Shown: positions 37,501 through 45,714, numbered from the stretch's first letter. The stretch is 64,000 nucleotides of DNA from Arthrobacter sp. V1I7 (GCF_030817015.1 NZ_JAUSYS010000001.1:1178001-1242000), one strand, 5' to 3'. The notes: generated by a model from the letters alone, not told the origin. Made by a program: numbers and translations.

Positions 37501-38512
37501 TGGTCCGGTGCGAGTAGCGCGAGATGCGGGCGGTGCCGGTATCGATGACGTACTTGATGCCGGGGACCGTGAGCGAGGTTTCGGCGACGTTGGTGGCCAG
37601 CACAACGCGGCGCTTGTTGCCCGGGTGGAAGACTTTGTGCTGCTCCTGCAGGCTCAGCCGGGCAAAGAGCGGGAGCACCTCGGTGCCGGCGAGCCGCCGG
37701 TTGGACTGGATCCTGCCGTTGAGCGCCTCGGCGGCGTCGCGGATTTCCCGTTCGCCGGAGAAGAAGATCAGGATGTCGCCGGGGGCTTCGAGCGCGAGTT
37801 CGTCGACGGCGTCGCACACCGCGTCCAGCGGATCGCGGTCCTCTTCCAGCTCGTCGTCGGAGGCGGGGATTCCCTCTTCGCCGGCCGCGGATCCACCGGC
37901 GGGCTGGGAGAGCGGCCGGTAGCGGATCTCGACGGGGTAGGTGCGTCCGGAGACCTCGATGATCGGCGACGGCTCCTCTTCGCTGCCGAAGTGCTTGGCG
38001 AAACGCTGCGGATCAATCGTCGCGGAGGTGATGATGATTTTGAGGTCCGGCCGCTGCGGCAGAATGCGCTTGAGGTAGCCGAGGATGAAGTCGATATTGA
38101 GGCTGCGCTCGTGGGCTTCGTCGATGATGATGGCGTTGTACTTGCGCAGCAGCTTGTCGCGCTGGATCTCGGCGAGCAGGATGCCGTCGGTCATGAGCTT
38201 GACCCTGGTGTTACGGCTGACCTCGCCGGTGAACCGGACCTGGAAGCCCACTTCCTGGCCGATCTCGACGCCGAGTTCCTCCGCAATGCGTTCGGCCACC
38301 GTGCGCGCCGCAAGCCGCCGCGGCTGGGTATGGCCGATCAAGCCGTTCTCGCCGAGGCCCAGCTCCAGGCACATCTTGGGGATCTGGGTGGTCTTACCGG
38401 AACCGGTCTCGCCGGCGATGATGGTGACCTGGTTGGCCGCGATGGCGGCCATCAGGTCCTCGCGGCGCTCGGAAACCGGCAGCTCGGCGGGGTAGGAAAT
38501 ATGCAGTGTCAT
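34487..38512 (-). CDS. hrpA: ATP-dependent RNA helicase HrpA
   Basis: The 1341-residue DEAH-box helicase matches HrpA in length and order: Walker A GETGSGKTTQ near residue 36, DEAH in IIIDEAHERSL, SATI, helicase C with QRSGRCGRVSDG, then the winged-helix, ratchet and OB domains and the long DUF3418 C-terminal domain (PVLFLNQLDDAAFRWLIPG). The ATG at 38512 has no ribosome-binding site but a -10 TAGACT 10 nt upstream, so the leader is very short. Bacterial HrpA acts on mRNA processing and stalled ribosomes. An Ala/Gly-rich insertion at about 1090-1120 is variable in the family. Confidence 0.93.
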   Translation of the reverse strand: MTLHISYPAELPVSERREDLMAAIAANQVTIIAGETGSGKTTQIPKMCLELGLGENGLIGHTQPRRLAARTVAERIAEELGVEIGQEVGFQVRFTGEVSRNTRVKLMTDGILLAEIQRDKLLRKYNAIIIDEAHERSLNIDFILGYLKRILPQRPDLKIIITSATIDPQRFAKHFGSEEEPSPIIEVSGRTYPVEIRYRPLSQPAGGSAAGEEGIPASDDELEEDRDPLDAVCDAVDELALEAPGDILIFFSGEREIRDAAEALNGRIQSNRRLAGTEVLPLFARLSLQEQHKVFHPGNKRRVVLATNVAETSLTVPGIKYVIDTGTARISRYSHRTKVQRLPIERVSQASANQRSGRCGRVSDGIAIRLYSEEDFESRPLFTDPEILRTNLAAVILQMTAMGVARGPKDVENFPFVEPPDPRAINDGVTLLRELGALTVARPQEQADDGGGRPGRRPAGAAAGRNGGGLTAVGQQLAQLPVDPRLGRMIVESGRRGCVREVMILAAALTIQDPRERPTDKQQLAAEKHARFRDENSDFTGFLNLWNYIQEKQQELSSTQFRRLCRTEFINYLRVREWQDLFAQLRQLARPLGISLDNTRLADPVGKHESIHISLLSGLLSHIGILDERKREYAGARGSRFAVFPGSALFKKSPTFVMAAELVETSRLWARVAAKFDPLWVEQVAPDLVKRSYSEPHWSKKMGSVMAHEKVTLYGVPIIPSRRINYGRVDPELSRELFIRHALVEGDWQTHHKFFHRNRALLHEIEELEARMRRRDILVDDEALFEFYDARIGKEVVSERHFDKWWKEARQQDPTLLDFDQALLISEDADALDDSAYPQTLLHKGFELPLTYEFHPVAPGSPPNPSDGVTAEVPVLFLNQLDDAAFRWLIPGQRVELVTALIKSLPKQVRKNFVPAPDVARQAVAALEAGFDPATDELEPSLELVLRRIRGQVIPPHSWNWDAVPPHLRVSFRVVDSRGKVLDEDKDLSALQERLAPATRRAIAESLGATPGTTAPKAVAKAAGKGGQVNDAGPASGAVAASGADAAASTGFTEKSGLTEWTFGAVQRQVQGIVTGHTVTGYPALVDEGSSVALRLFQTSAEQEQAMRGGVIRLLALKVPPPDRYVLEHLNNTEKLTFSQNPHGSVSALIADCALAAIDKLTPAELPWDEASFKALYEKVRAELIDTVFTVTAVVERILASTRRIEKQLKGTTSLALISALNDIKSQLEQLVYPGFVARTGYAQLSQLPRYLAAIEKRLEKLPTNVQRDAQQMAAVQALEDDYDDAVSALLPGRRAGAELTQVRWMLEELRVSLFAVELGTAYSVSEKRIRAVLNKALAPV

Positions 38513-38657
38513 GGCTGGCAATAGTCTACTGGGCTTGCCGACGGCGACGGCCGCCGCGCCGCCGGCGATGCCCCGGACATAACGTTGCCCGGACCCTTGG
38601 GGGGCCGGGCAACTGGCGGTGGGGTCCGGACCGGCCGGACTATTTCGGGAGCGGTGC

Positions 38658-38825
38658 TCAGAAGATCCGCAGGGTGTAGTTGGTGCTGGGAAGATCCAGA
38701 GCGGTCCAGGCATCCTCCGAGCGGACGGGCGGGTTGTGGCCCCGGCCATCACTACGAAGGACCGAGACGGTGGCTGAAAGGCCGACGATGATCAGGATGA
38801 TGAGTGCTATTCCGAGGAGTTCCAT
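38658..38825 (-). CDS. Small single-pass membrane protein, 55 residues
   Basis: From ATG 38825 the frame encodes a 55-residue protein with one hydrophobic helix (LLGIALIILIIVGLSATVSVL) split by no charges, followed by a polar tail RSDGRGHNPPVRSEDAWTALDLPS. GGAGG lies directly before the ATG but with only one base of spacing, so a start at 38900 or 38897 is also possible. It is divergent from the GlxA-type regulator and may be its target. No family is recognised. Confidence 0.5.
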   Translation of the reverse strand: MELLGIALIILIIVGLSATVSVLRSDGRGHNPPVRSEDAWTALDLPSTNYTLRIF

Positions 38826-38861
38826 GCCTCCATGGTTCTCTTGTCGGCGAGGCAAAAGAAG

Positions 38862-38896
38862 TGGCAGAAATGCCCAAAAAGGTAAAAATTCTGCCA
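38862..38896. promoter_or_regulatory. Inverted repeat between the small membrane protein and the GlxA-type regulator
   Basis: TGGCAGAA (38862-38869) and TTCTGCCA (38889-38896) are perfect 8-bp complements around a 19-nt A-rich spacer. It ends 10 nt before the regulator ATG. The half-site spacing of 27 nt fits an AraC-type dimer. Confidence 0.55.
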
Positions 38897-38906
38897 TCAT
38901 AGATAC

Positions 38907-39875
38907 ATGATCAATTCAGTGGCGATGATCGTGGTTCCCAACTTCTCGATCTTCGAGTTTGCAACCGCCTTCGAGGTCTTCGGCATCGACCGTTCGGCCC
39001 GTGGAAGCGGGGTCCCCGCGTTCGACTTCCGCGTCTGCGCCCCGGATCCCGGCGACATTCCGCTCAAATCCGGGCTGACGATGCACGTGGGCCTGGGGCT
39101 GGAAGCCGCCGCCGACGCCGATCTGGTGATCATGACCCCCTACGGGCGCGACGACGACCTGCCCGAATCCGTCCTGGACACCTTGCGCGCCGCTCACGCC
39201 CGCGGCGCCTGGGTGATGTCGATCTGCTCCGGTGCCTTTGCCCTGGCCAGGGCGGGCCTGCTCGATGGCCGCCGCTGCACCACCCACTGGCACTACTCGC
39301 AGGAGCTCGCCAGCCAGTATCCCGCTGCGCTGGTGGATGAAAACGTCCTCTACGTCGAGGACAGCCGGATCATTACGAGCGCAGGCACGGCCGCCGGCAT
39401 CGACGCGTGCCTGCATCTGGTCCGGGTGGAATTCGGCGCGAACGTGGCGGCGGGCATTGCCCGGGACATGGTGGTTCCGCCGCACCGCGACGGCGGTCAG
39501 GCGCAGTTTATCGACCGGCCGATCCCGGCCTGCGGCTCCGAACCCATGGAGGAACTGCTGCAGTGGATGGTCCGGCACCTGGAAGAGGATCATTCCGTCA
39601 ACGAACTCGCCGCCCGGGTCCACATGTCACCCCGGACCTTCGCCCGGCGGTTCCGGTCCGAGACGGGCGCAACTCCCGCCGCCTGGCTCAACTCGCAGCG
39701 CGTCCTGCGGGCCCAGGAACTGCTCGAGACCACGGACCTCAACATTGACGAGATCGCCCGGGAATCCGGCTTCGGTCACTCCGTGCTGCTGCGCCACCAC
39801 TTCGCGAAGGTGCTGGACACCAGCCCGCAGTCCTACCGGCGCACCTTCCGGGGGCAGCTGGTCGAGGCAGTTTAA
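38907..39875 (+). CDS. GlxA family transcriptional regulator (DJ-1/PfpI and AraC domains)
   Basis: The 322-residue protein has an N-terminal DJ-1/PfpI-like domain (MIVVPNFSIFEFATAFEVFGI, then the nucleophile-elbow-like SICSGAFALARAGLL with a Cys) and a C-terminal AraC domain with two helix-turn-helix motifs (SVNELAARVHMSPRTFARRFRSETG, NIDEIARESGFGHSVLLRHHF). GlxA proteins often respond to amines, quaternary ammonium compounds or choline-related ligands. The target here is not evident. Its stop overlaps that of the convergent emfourin gene by 3 nt. Confidence 0.9.
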   Translation: MINSVAMIVVPNFSIFEFATAFEVFGIDRSARGSGVPAFDFRVCAPDPGDIPLKSGLTMHVGLGLEAAADADLVIMTPYGRDDDLPESVLDTLRAAHARGAWVMSICSGAFALARAGLLDGRRCTTHWHYSQELASQYPAALVDENVLYVEDSRIITSAGTAAGIDACLHLVRVEFGANVAAGIARDMVVPPHRDGGQAQFIDRPIPACGSEPMEELLQWMVRHLEEDHSVNELAARVHMSPRTFARRFRSETGATPAAWLNSQRVLRAQELLETTDLNIDEIARESGFGHSVLLRHHFAKVLDTSPQSYRRTFRGQLVEAV

Positions 39876-40228
39876 GTCCCCGGATCCAGCAAACTGCCCG
39901 ACGGCGGCGGCCGGCCGCCCGGCAGCGACATGCCGGGGTCTGGGGGCGTTGACTCCGCGGCGGCCCGGGCGTGATCGACGAGTTCCCGCCATGGTCCCGT
40001 GACGGCCTGCTCCGGCAGGGTGGCCCGGCGCTGGCCGGCGCGGATGCTGTACAGGAAGCGGTCAGGCTGAGTCCCGGCAGCTTCACGGGCGGTCTTAGGA
40101 GCTTCGTCCCAGGGGCAGGCCTCAACGAGCGGCTGCCAGAGGTCCTTATCCTCCGGGGGCGTGGCCAGCACGGACCAGGTCCGCGTCATTCCTGCGATGC
40201 CGCTACTGCGCTGGACCGTGATTTTCAT
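39872..40228 (-). CDS. Protealysin inhibitor emfourin
   Basis: The 118-residue protein begins MKITVQRSSGIAGMTRTWSV, the characteristic emfourin N-terminus, and has the FLYSI segment of the core sheet. Emfourin is a tight inhibitor of protealysin-like M4 proteases and is usually encoded next to its target, as here (the protease gene starts upstream on the same strand, with a 119-nt gap). There is no signal peptide, which fits an intracellular pair. The C-terminal 25 residues are Pro/Gly-rich and probably disordered. Confidence 0.88.
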   Translation of the reverse strand: MKITVQRSSGIAGMTRTWSVLATPPEDKDLWQPLVEACPWDEAPKTAREAAGTQPDRFLYSIRAGQRRATLPEQAVTGPWRELVDHARAAAESTPPDPGMSLPGGRPPPSGSLLDPGT

Positions 40229-40347
40229 GGAACTCGCATTTTCAGAAATCCGGGATTCTCATGGGACTGGGGACCTTCACTTGATGGTGAGGGCATCGTT
40301 CCTGGGCCGGAACGCCGCCGGCCGTTCGCCGGGCCGGCGGCGAACCG

Positions 40348-41391
40348 TCAAAGCTTTACCTTCACAGTTTCCCACGCCGAGCGTACGGCGTCATGCTCTT
40401 TCGATTCGGCTCCGAAGAGTTCCGCGGCGGAGGCTGCGGTGGCCCTGGCGAACACGCGGAAGGTCGCATTCGGCGCCAGCGTGCCGCCCGTCAGCGTCTC
40501 GTACCAGATCTGCGCCGGTGCATCCCAGGCGTTGCCGCCGAGGGCCGTCGCCACCAGGCAGAACGCGCGGTTGGGAATGCCCGAGTTGATGTGCACGCCG
40601 CCGCTGTCGGCGCTCGTGCGGACGTAGTCGTCCATCGAATCCGGTTGGGGATCCTTGCCGAGCACGTCGTCGTCGTATGCCGTGCCCGGTGCCTTCATGG
40701 AGCGCAGGGCCTTTCCCTGGACCCGATCCGTAAACAGACCCTCGCCGATCAGCCAGCTGGCTTCCGACGTCGATTGCTTCCGCACATGTTGCTCAACCAG
40801 CGCTCCGAAAACGTCGGACATGGACTCGTTGAGGGCGCCGGCCTGGTTCCGGTAGACCAGGCCGGCAGAGTACTGTGTCACGCCATGGGCCAGCTCGTGG
40901 CCGATGACGCTGAGGGACTTCGTGAACCGCTCGAAGATCTGCCCGTCGCCGTCGCCGAAGACCATTTGCCGGCCGTCCCAGAAGGCGTTGTCATACAGGC
41001 GGCCAAAGTGGACGGTGGCAACGAGGGGAAGTCCGCGGCCGTCGATGGAGTTGCGGCCGAACGCCTCGGCGTAGAGCCGGTGCGTGTGCCCGAGTCCGTC
41101 GTAGGCCTCATCGGCCGCGGGATCGCCGGTGGCCGGCTCGCCCTCTTTGCGCACCACGGTGCCGGGCAGCTGTTCGGAGAATTTCGCATCATAGACCGTG
41201 CGGTCGGGCGCTGCGGGCTTGAGTCCGCGCATGCCCGGGGGAGTAGCGGGGGCGGGAGCGGTCCGGGACGACTGAAAGCTCTTGACATGCAGCAGCGCTT
41301 CCCGCGCGGCACGGGCAGCCTCGGAGAGCGCCGGTTCATGCTGCGCCGCCAGCCGGCGCAGCAGGTACGGAGGAATGATGGAGCAGTACAT
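40348..41391 (-). CDS. Protealysin-like M4 metallopeptidase
   Basis: The 347-residue thermolysin-family protease has the zinc motif HELAHG near residue 165, the third ligand in NESMSDVFG, and the catalytic His region in GGVHINSGIPNRAF. The N-terminus MYCSIIPPYLLRRLA carries the short propeptide PPL-type motif of the protealysin group, and there is no signal peptide. Enzymes of this group are made as short precursors and may act inside cells or be exported by an unknown route. The adjacent emfourin gene encodes its likely inhibitor. AAGGGG lies before the ATG. Confidence 0.92.
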   Translation of the reverse strand: MYCSIIPPYLLRRLAAQHEPALSEAARAAREALLHVKSFQSSRTAPAPATPPGMRGLKPAAPDRTVYDAKFSEQLPGTVVRKEGEPATGDPAADEAYDGLGHTHRLYAEAFGRNSIDGRGLPLVATVHFGRLYDNAFWDGRQMVFGDGDGQIFERFTKSLSVIGHELAHGVTQYSAGLVYRNQAGALNESMSDVFGALVEQHVRKQSTSEASWLIGEGLFTDRVQGKALRSMKAPGTAYDDDVLGKDPQPDSMDDYVRTSADSGGVHINSGIPNRAFCLVATALGGNAWDAPAQIWYETLTGGTLAPNATFRVFARATAASAAELFGAESKEHDAVRSAWETVKVKL

Positions 41392-41579
41392 GTGAGACCC
41401 CTTTGTGCTTCGGCGGGGTCACTGGCAGTACGGCGTCCGGTTCGGGGTCCGCTGCCGGCCGCCGGTAACCCCGCTGCCGATGCTGACAGCCTACGAGCGG
41501 GCTGCGACATTTGGCAGCGGCGGTCCCGGCGCGGCGGCCGCCCCTGTTCCGATTCGCTGGGCCGGACGTAGAATCGCGC

Positions 41580-42035
41580 ATGGAAAAGTTGCAGTATTCG
41601 GTGCAGATCAACGCTCCCGCGCAGGATGTGTGGACCACGATGCTGGACGAGGCCAGCTACCGGGAATGGACCAGCGTATTCAACAGCGGTTCCTACTATG
41701 AAGGCGGCTGGGACAAGGGCGGCGAAATCCGGTTCCTGGGTCCGGACGACGACGGCAAGCTCGGCGGGATGATCGCGACCGTTGAGGAGAACAGACCGCA
41801 TGAGTTCATCTCCCTTCGCTACACGGGCCAGATAGTCGACGGTGTGGACGACACCACGAGCGATGCCGCGAAGTCCTTCATCGGGGCCCACGAAAGCTAT
41901 GCCTTCAAGGAAGCGGACGGCGTAACCACCGTGGAGGTGGAACTCGACAGCGAGGATGAGTTCGTCGCCGAGTTCAACGCAGCCTGGCCATTGGCCTTGG
42001 CCAGGCTCAAGGACCTTGCCGAGTCCCGGAGCTGA
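41580..42035 (+). CDS. SRPBCC domain protein (AHSA1/START-like)
   Basis: The 151-residue protein has the helix-grip START fold: MEKLQYSVQINAPAQDVWTTML, the acidic loop GEIRFLGPDDDGKLGGMIATV and a C-terminal helix DEFVAEFNAAWPLALARLKDLAES. Such proteins bind hydrophobic ligands or help enzymes, and no ligand is evident. The start is set by the -10 TAGAAT (41569-41574), 5 nt before the ATG, which indicates a leaderless mRNA; the longer frame upstream is not supported. Confidence 0.83.
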   Translation: MEKLQYSVQINAPAQDVWTTMLDEASYREWTSVFNSGSYYEGGWDKGGEIRFLGPDDDGKLGGMIATVEENRPHEFISLRYTGQIVDGVDDTTSDAAKSFIGAHESYAFKEADGVTTVEVELDSEDEFVAEFNAAWPLALARLKDLAESRS

Positions 42036-42099
42036 GTTACGGAGCTGAGCTGAGGCCCGGAGCCGAGGCGACGGCATCCTGCTGCCCTGCGGCCGCCTC

Positions 42100-42891
42100 T
42101 CATGGCGCCCGCGGGTCAAGGACGAATTGCTGCGCCATGGTCCACAGGTTGGTGGTGGTCCAGTAGATCAAGACCCCGATGGGGAAGATGATGCCGCCCA
42201 CGCCGAAGACGATCGGCAGGATGTAGAGCAACATCTTTTGCTGCACCATGAATGGGCCGGCCACGGCCTGATCGGACATGTTCTTTGCCATGATGTGCTT
42301 CTGGGTGATGAATTGCGCTGCCGTCATGGCCAGGATCATCAGAATGGTCAGCACGGTCACGCTGGCGGGATTCCCGCCGCTACCGTGGAGCAGGGACGCG
42401 GACAGCGGGGCGCCGAAGATGCTCGACTCCTCGAACTGCACCACCTGCTCATGGCTCATCGCCCCGATGCCCTGGCCCCGCCCGGCAGCCGTCGCAATGC
42501 CTGAGAGCACGGTAAAGAGCGCGAAGAAGAACGGCACCTGGATCAGCAGGGGAAGGCAGGCCGAAAACGGGTTGGTGCCGTGCTTCTTGTACAGGGCCAT
42601 CTGTTCCTGGGCCATGGCCTGCCTCGACAGCGGGTCGGACTTTCCCTTGTACTTGTCCTGCAGTTCCTTCAGGTCCGGCTGCAGCAGCCGCATGCGGCGC
42701 TGGGCCTTGACCTGTTTCAGGTATACGGGAATCAGCGTGGCACGGATGACCAGCACCAGGCCGATGATGGCGAGGGTCCAGGTCCAGCCGCTGGCCGCCG
42801 GCATGCCGATGCTGAGGGCATCATGAAGTCCCACCATGATGGCCGATACGAGCCACTGGAACGGAAACAGAATCTCGTTAACGACGTCCAT
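42100..42891 (-). CDS. YidC/Oxa1 family membrane insertase
   Basis: YidC inserts small membrane proteins. The 263-residue protein has five membrane helices and the family sequence WTLAIIGLVLVIRATLIPVYLKQVKAQRRM, with the conserved helix-2 Arg of the hydrophilic groove, followed by the coiled loop LQPDLKELQDKYKGK and the C-terminal helices (LPIVFGVGGIIFPIGVLIYWTTTNLWTM). It lies outside the usual rpmH-rnpA locus, so it is probably an additional copy. I chose the ATG at 42891 (GGGGGCACCGT upstream); an ATG at 42933 is also in frame. Confidence 0.9.
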   Translation of the reverse strand: MDVVNEILFPFQWLVSAIMVGLHDALSIGMPAASGWTWTLAIIGLVLVIRATLIPVYLKQVKAQRRMRLLQPDLKELQDKYKGKSDPLSRQAMAQEQMALYKKHGTNPFSACLPLLIQVPFFFALFTVLSGIATAAGRGQGIGAMSHEQVVQFEESSIFGAPLSASLLHGSGGNPASVTVLTILMILAMTAAQFITQKHIMAKNMSDQAVAGPFMVQQKMLLYILPIVFGVGGIIFPIGVLIYWTTTNLWTMAQQFVLDPRAP

Positions 42892-42924
42892 ACGGTGCCC
42901 CCGTTCGCCGGGCCGCAGTGCGGC

Positions 42925-42960
42925 CTTTTCCATTCAGTATGACTTTTCCGTTCAGTATGA
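42925..42960. repeat. Two tandem 18-bp repeats upstream of the yidC-like gene
   Basis: CTTTTCCATTCAGTATGA (42925-42942) and CTTTTCCGTTCAGTATGA (42943-42960) differ at one base. They lie 34 nt upstream of the chosen start (42891), in the promoter region or just inside a longer gene form starting at 42933. Confidence 0.8.
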
Positions 42961-43034
42961 GCACTCAAGTACCTCCCGTACGCGCCAGGGTGATTGGCGG
43001 GGGATGCCATGGACGGTTGCACCGTGCAGCAAAC

Positions 43035-43074
43035 ACAAAAGAACCCCTAGAATCCACTGGATTCTAGGGGTTCT
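43035..43074 (-). terminator. Terminator after tRNA-Arg
   Basis: A perfect 16-bp stem (AGAACCCCTAGAATCC and its complement) has a 3-nt loop and is followed on the minus strand by TTTTGTGTTT. It starts 6 nt after the tRNA 3' end. Confidence 0.9.
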
Positions 43075-43080
43075 TGGCTG

Positions 43081-43153
43081 TGCCCTCGATTGGAATCGAA
43101 CCAACGACCTTCTGCTCCGGAGGCAGACGCTCTATCCCCTGAGCTACGAGGGC
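43081..43153 (-). tRNA. tRNA-Arg (anticodon CCG)
   Basis: The 73-nt minus-strand sequence folds as a cloverleaf: acceptor GCCCTCG with CGAGGGC, D-arm AGCTCAGGGGATAGAGC, anticodon arm TCTGC-CTCCGGA-GCAGA with anticodon CCG, and T-arm GGTTCGAATCC. The discriminator is A. The 3' CCA is not encoded. Confidence 0.96.
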
Positions 43154-43265
43154 AATCAGGGACCCTGCCGTTACCGGCGGGACGTCCTAGAGCTTAGCAG
43201 GAAGGTGGCCTCCAAGGGAAAACCGACGGGTCTGTGTCGCCCGATCGGCCAGTCCGCCGGCGCCT

Positions 43266-44813
43266 TCAGTAGCCCGCAAAGGAGTCCACGTGGACCTTCC
43301 GTGCGCCGGCCGCCCGCGCGGCGACGCGGAGCGAGCGGACGCTCGCCGGCGAACCGGACACCAGGACGGTGCGGGCCGCGATGTCCGGCACGAGCGCTTT
43401 CAGCGCCTTCCCGTCGATCCTGCCGGACCCTGCGTCCTGCATGAACGACGGCGGGGCCGAGCCGTCCGCGAGACGGGCCAGGATCCGGGCGCCGGAGCGT
43501 TCCAGTTCCTCGGTGTAGGCGAGCTCCGCGGCGTTTTTGGCAAGATACAGCAGGACGACATCCCTCTCCCGGGCCGCCCCCGCGGCAAGCTGGGCCAGGA
43601 AAGGAGTGATGCCGATGCCGGCGGCAATCAACAGCACCGGCGACGCGGGATCCCGGGGCAGGACGAAATCCCCGCCCACGGTCGTGGCGGTGAGTTCGGC
43701 GCCCCGTTCCAGGGTCAGCAGGGAACGTTTGGCCGATGACAGCGGCTCGGCCGTTCCGACCCCGATCCTCAGCAGCGGGGAACCGGGTGCGCTGGTCAGG
43801 CTGAAGACCCGGCGCCGGCCCTTTCCATCGTGCTTGCCGTCGGCCTTGTCGGCGGGCAGATGCAGTTCCAGGTACTGGCCGGGGCTGAAGCGGACGGGAC
43901 GTTCCGGCTGGAAGCTGAATTCCGTCGTCGTCGGCGTCAACGGCCGGGCGCCCTCGAAGCGGAGCCGGACGCCGCCGCGCTGGCCTACGGCGAACGCGAG
44001 GGCGTTACCCACCAGCAACGCCAGCTCGGGGGAATTGGCGACGAAGCCCAGGTTGTAGGGGATGGCGAACAGCAGGCCGACGACGGCGGCGAGCGCCAGC
44101 TGCTGCCAGCGCCGCGGCGGCAGCGTGAGCGGCTCCGTGAGCATGAAGCCGACGAAGAAGAGCACCGGCCGCTGGGCCAGCGGCTGCCACAGGGCCTCGC
44201 CAAGGGCAGCGCCGGACCGGAGCAGCTCCACCGTCACGATGGACACGGCGACCACGGTGAACACGGCAGCCATCAGCAGTTTCCGCACCCGGTACAGCAC
44301 CAGCAGCACGCCCGGCAGCAGCAGCCACAGCATGGCGGGGGTGGCAGCCCACCAGGTGGCGATGTTCAGTCCGGTCAGCCCGGTGATGAAGGCGCCGGCC
44401 GCCGCCGGATTGAAGATATGGCGGCCACGCCAGGCCAGCGCGTACTTGGAGGCGGACGCGAGCACGCACGCCAGTGCAACGCCGGCCAGATCCAGCAGCT
44501 GCAACCCGGCGGAAAACTGCGTCGGCCAGAACAGGAAGTACAGCAGGAGGCCGGTGATCAGCGACGACTCGTTGTGCGGCTGCACGCGGAACAGGGCGGC
44601 GAGCAGGCGGTTGGAACCATAGGTCAGGCCGAGGCAGAGCGCCAGGTGCGCCAGCATCTCCGGCAGCCCGAAGGTCAGCCAGCCGAGCACGTCCAGCAAC
44701 ATGCTGTAGGCGGCGAGCACGGCAAGCACCCAGAGCACCAGCCGGTACATCGTGAGCCGGCCCAGTGCGGTGTCCAGCCGCGAGCCGATGGGAGTGGAGA
44801 TAACGGCGGTCAT
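43266..44813 (-). CDS. RnfD/NqrB-like membrane domain fused to a ferredoxin-NADP reductase module
   Basis: The 515-residue protein has about eight membrane helices in residues 20-285 that resemble RnfD/NqrB (ESSLITGLLLYFLFWP, RHIFNPAAAGAFITG), followed by a cytosolic FNR module: the flavin motif RFSPGQYLELHLP, VFSLTSAPGS, and the NAD(P)-binding GIGITPFLAQLAAGA. I do not see the SGAT-type threonine motif by which NqrB and RnfD bind FMN covalently. With the ApbE gene and the FMN-binding lipoprotein next to it, it probably passes electrons from NAD(P)H to an extracytosolic flavin. ApbE's stop and its start overlap by 4 nt. Confidence 0.85.
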   Translation of the reverse strand: MTAVISTPIGSRLDTALGRLTMYRLVLWVLAVLAAYSMLLDVLGWLTFGLPEMLAHLALCLGLTYGSNRLLAALFRVQPHNESSLITGLLLYFLFWPTQFSAGLQLLDLAGVALACVLASASKYALAWRGRHIFNPAAAGAFITGLTGLNIATWWAATPAMLWLLLPGVLLVLYRVRKLLMAAVFTVVAVSIVTVELLRSGAALGEALWQPLAQRPVLFFVGFMLTEPLTLPPRRWQQLALAAVVGLLFAIPYNLGFVANSPELALLVGNALAFAVGQRGGVRLRFEGARPLTPTTTEFSFQPERPVRFSPGQYLELHLPADKADGKHDGKGRRRVFSLTSAPGSPLLRIGVGTAEPLSSAKRSLLTLERGAELTATTVGGDFVLPRDPASPVLLIAAGIGITPFLAQLAAGAARERDVVLLYLAKNAAELAYTEELERSGARILARLADGSAPPSFMQDAGSGRIDGKALKALVPDIAARTVLVSGSPASVRSLRVAARAAGARKVHVDSFAGY

Positions 44814-45682
44814 GAGAACAGCACTCCTTCGAAATCGGCCGAATACTCCGCGTGCCCGTCCGAGTAGACGGCCAGCCAGGAAAACTCGAACTCCTCCCGC
44901 AACCGGGCTCCTTCAACAAAAAACAGGGCCGTGGCCAGCGCGTCTGCCAGCATCGCGCTGCCGGCCATGGCCCAGCTGGCCACAATGGTGCGCACCGGCG
45001 CCCCCGTGGTGCCGTCCAGGACATGGTGCAGCCCGTCGCCCCACGCCCGCCGGTTGGCCGCGGACGCGCACAGGGCACCCGCACCGAGCGTCACAACGCC
45101 GATGGCGCGGGAAGAGTCATAGGGATGTTCGAGGGCTACCTCAACCGGCGCGTTTCCGGGGTTCAACAGGTCCCCGCTGGCGTCGATGAAATGGTCGCTG
45201 ATCCCGCTCGCGAGAAGCTCGGCGGAGAGCAGATCGGCCAGCTGACCCTTCCCGGCGGCACCGACGTCGATCACAACGGGAGCCCGGGTGGTCAGTACCG
45301 TCCCCTCCCACTCCAACACGTCCTCCCAGCGGGGGGCGGCCAGTGGAGGCCCCTCGGGGCGCAGCGAATAACCGGCACCGTAGCCGAGCTGCGCCAGGCT
45401 GCCGCCGATGAGCGGAGTCATGGCGCCATTGCTGAGCCGGTACAGCGCCCCGTAGAGCGGGCCCAGCTCGGCGGCCTCGGCAGGAAACTCATAGTTGCCC
45501 GGCTGCCGCGCTGCCCTGGAGACCAGCGAGTCCGGCCGGAAGCGGGACCAGGCGGTGTCGTAATCCGCCACGACGCCGAGAAGTCGGCGGCGGTGCCCCT
45601 CGGAAAGTGCGGAAGGCGTGGAAATCTGCCAACGGGTACCGATCCCGTCGAAACTGAAATCAGTCCAGCCCGGATGGGGCAC
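44810..45682 (-). CDS. apbE: FAD:protein FMN transferase (ApbE)
   Basis: ApbE moves FMN from FAD to a Thr or Ser of target proteins outside the cytosol. The 290-residue protein shows the family segments IGTRWQIST near the N-terminus, SRFRPDSLVSRAA, VIDVGAAGKGQLADLLSAEL (Mg2+/FAD site) and the C-terminal ATALFFVEGARLREEF. There is no lipoprotein signal peptide, unlike many ApbE proteins, so its location is unclear. Its likely substrates are the FMN-binding lipoprotein and possibly the membrane protein in the same operon. Confidence 0.92.
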   Translation of the reverse strand: MPHPGWTDFSFDGIGTRWQISTPSALSEGHRRRLLGVVADYDTAWSRFRPDSLVSRAARQPGNYEFPAEAAELGPLYGALYRLSNGAMTPLIGGSLAQLGYGAGYSLRPEGPPLAAPRWEDVLEWEGTVLTTRAPVVIDVGAAGKGQLADLLSAELLASGISDHFIDASGDLLNPGNAPVEVALEHPYDSSRAIGVVTLGAGALCASAANRRAWGDGLHHVLDGTTGAPVRTIVASWAMAGSAMLADALATALFFVEGARLREEFEFSWLAVYSDGHAEYSADFEGVLFS

Positions 45683-45714
45683 CTGACCTCCCTTCCCGCC
45701 GCGCTTCCCGCCGG

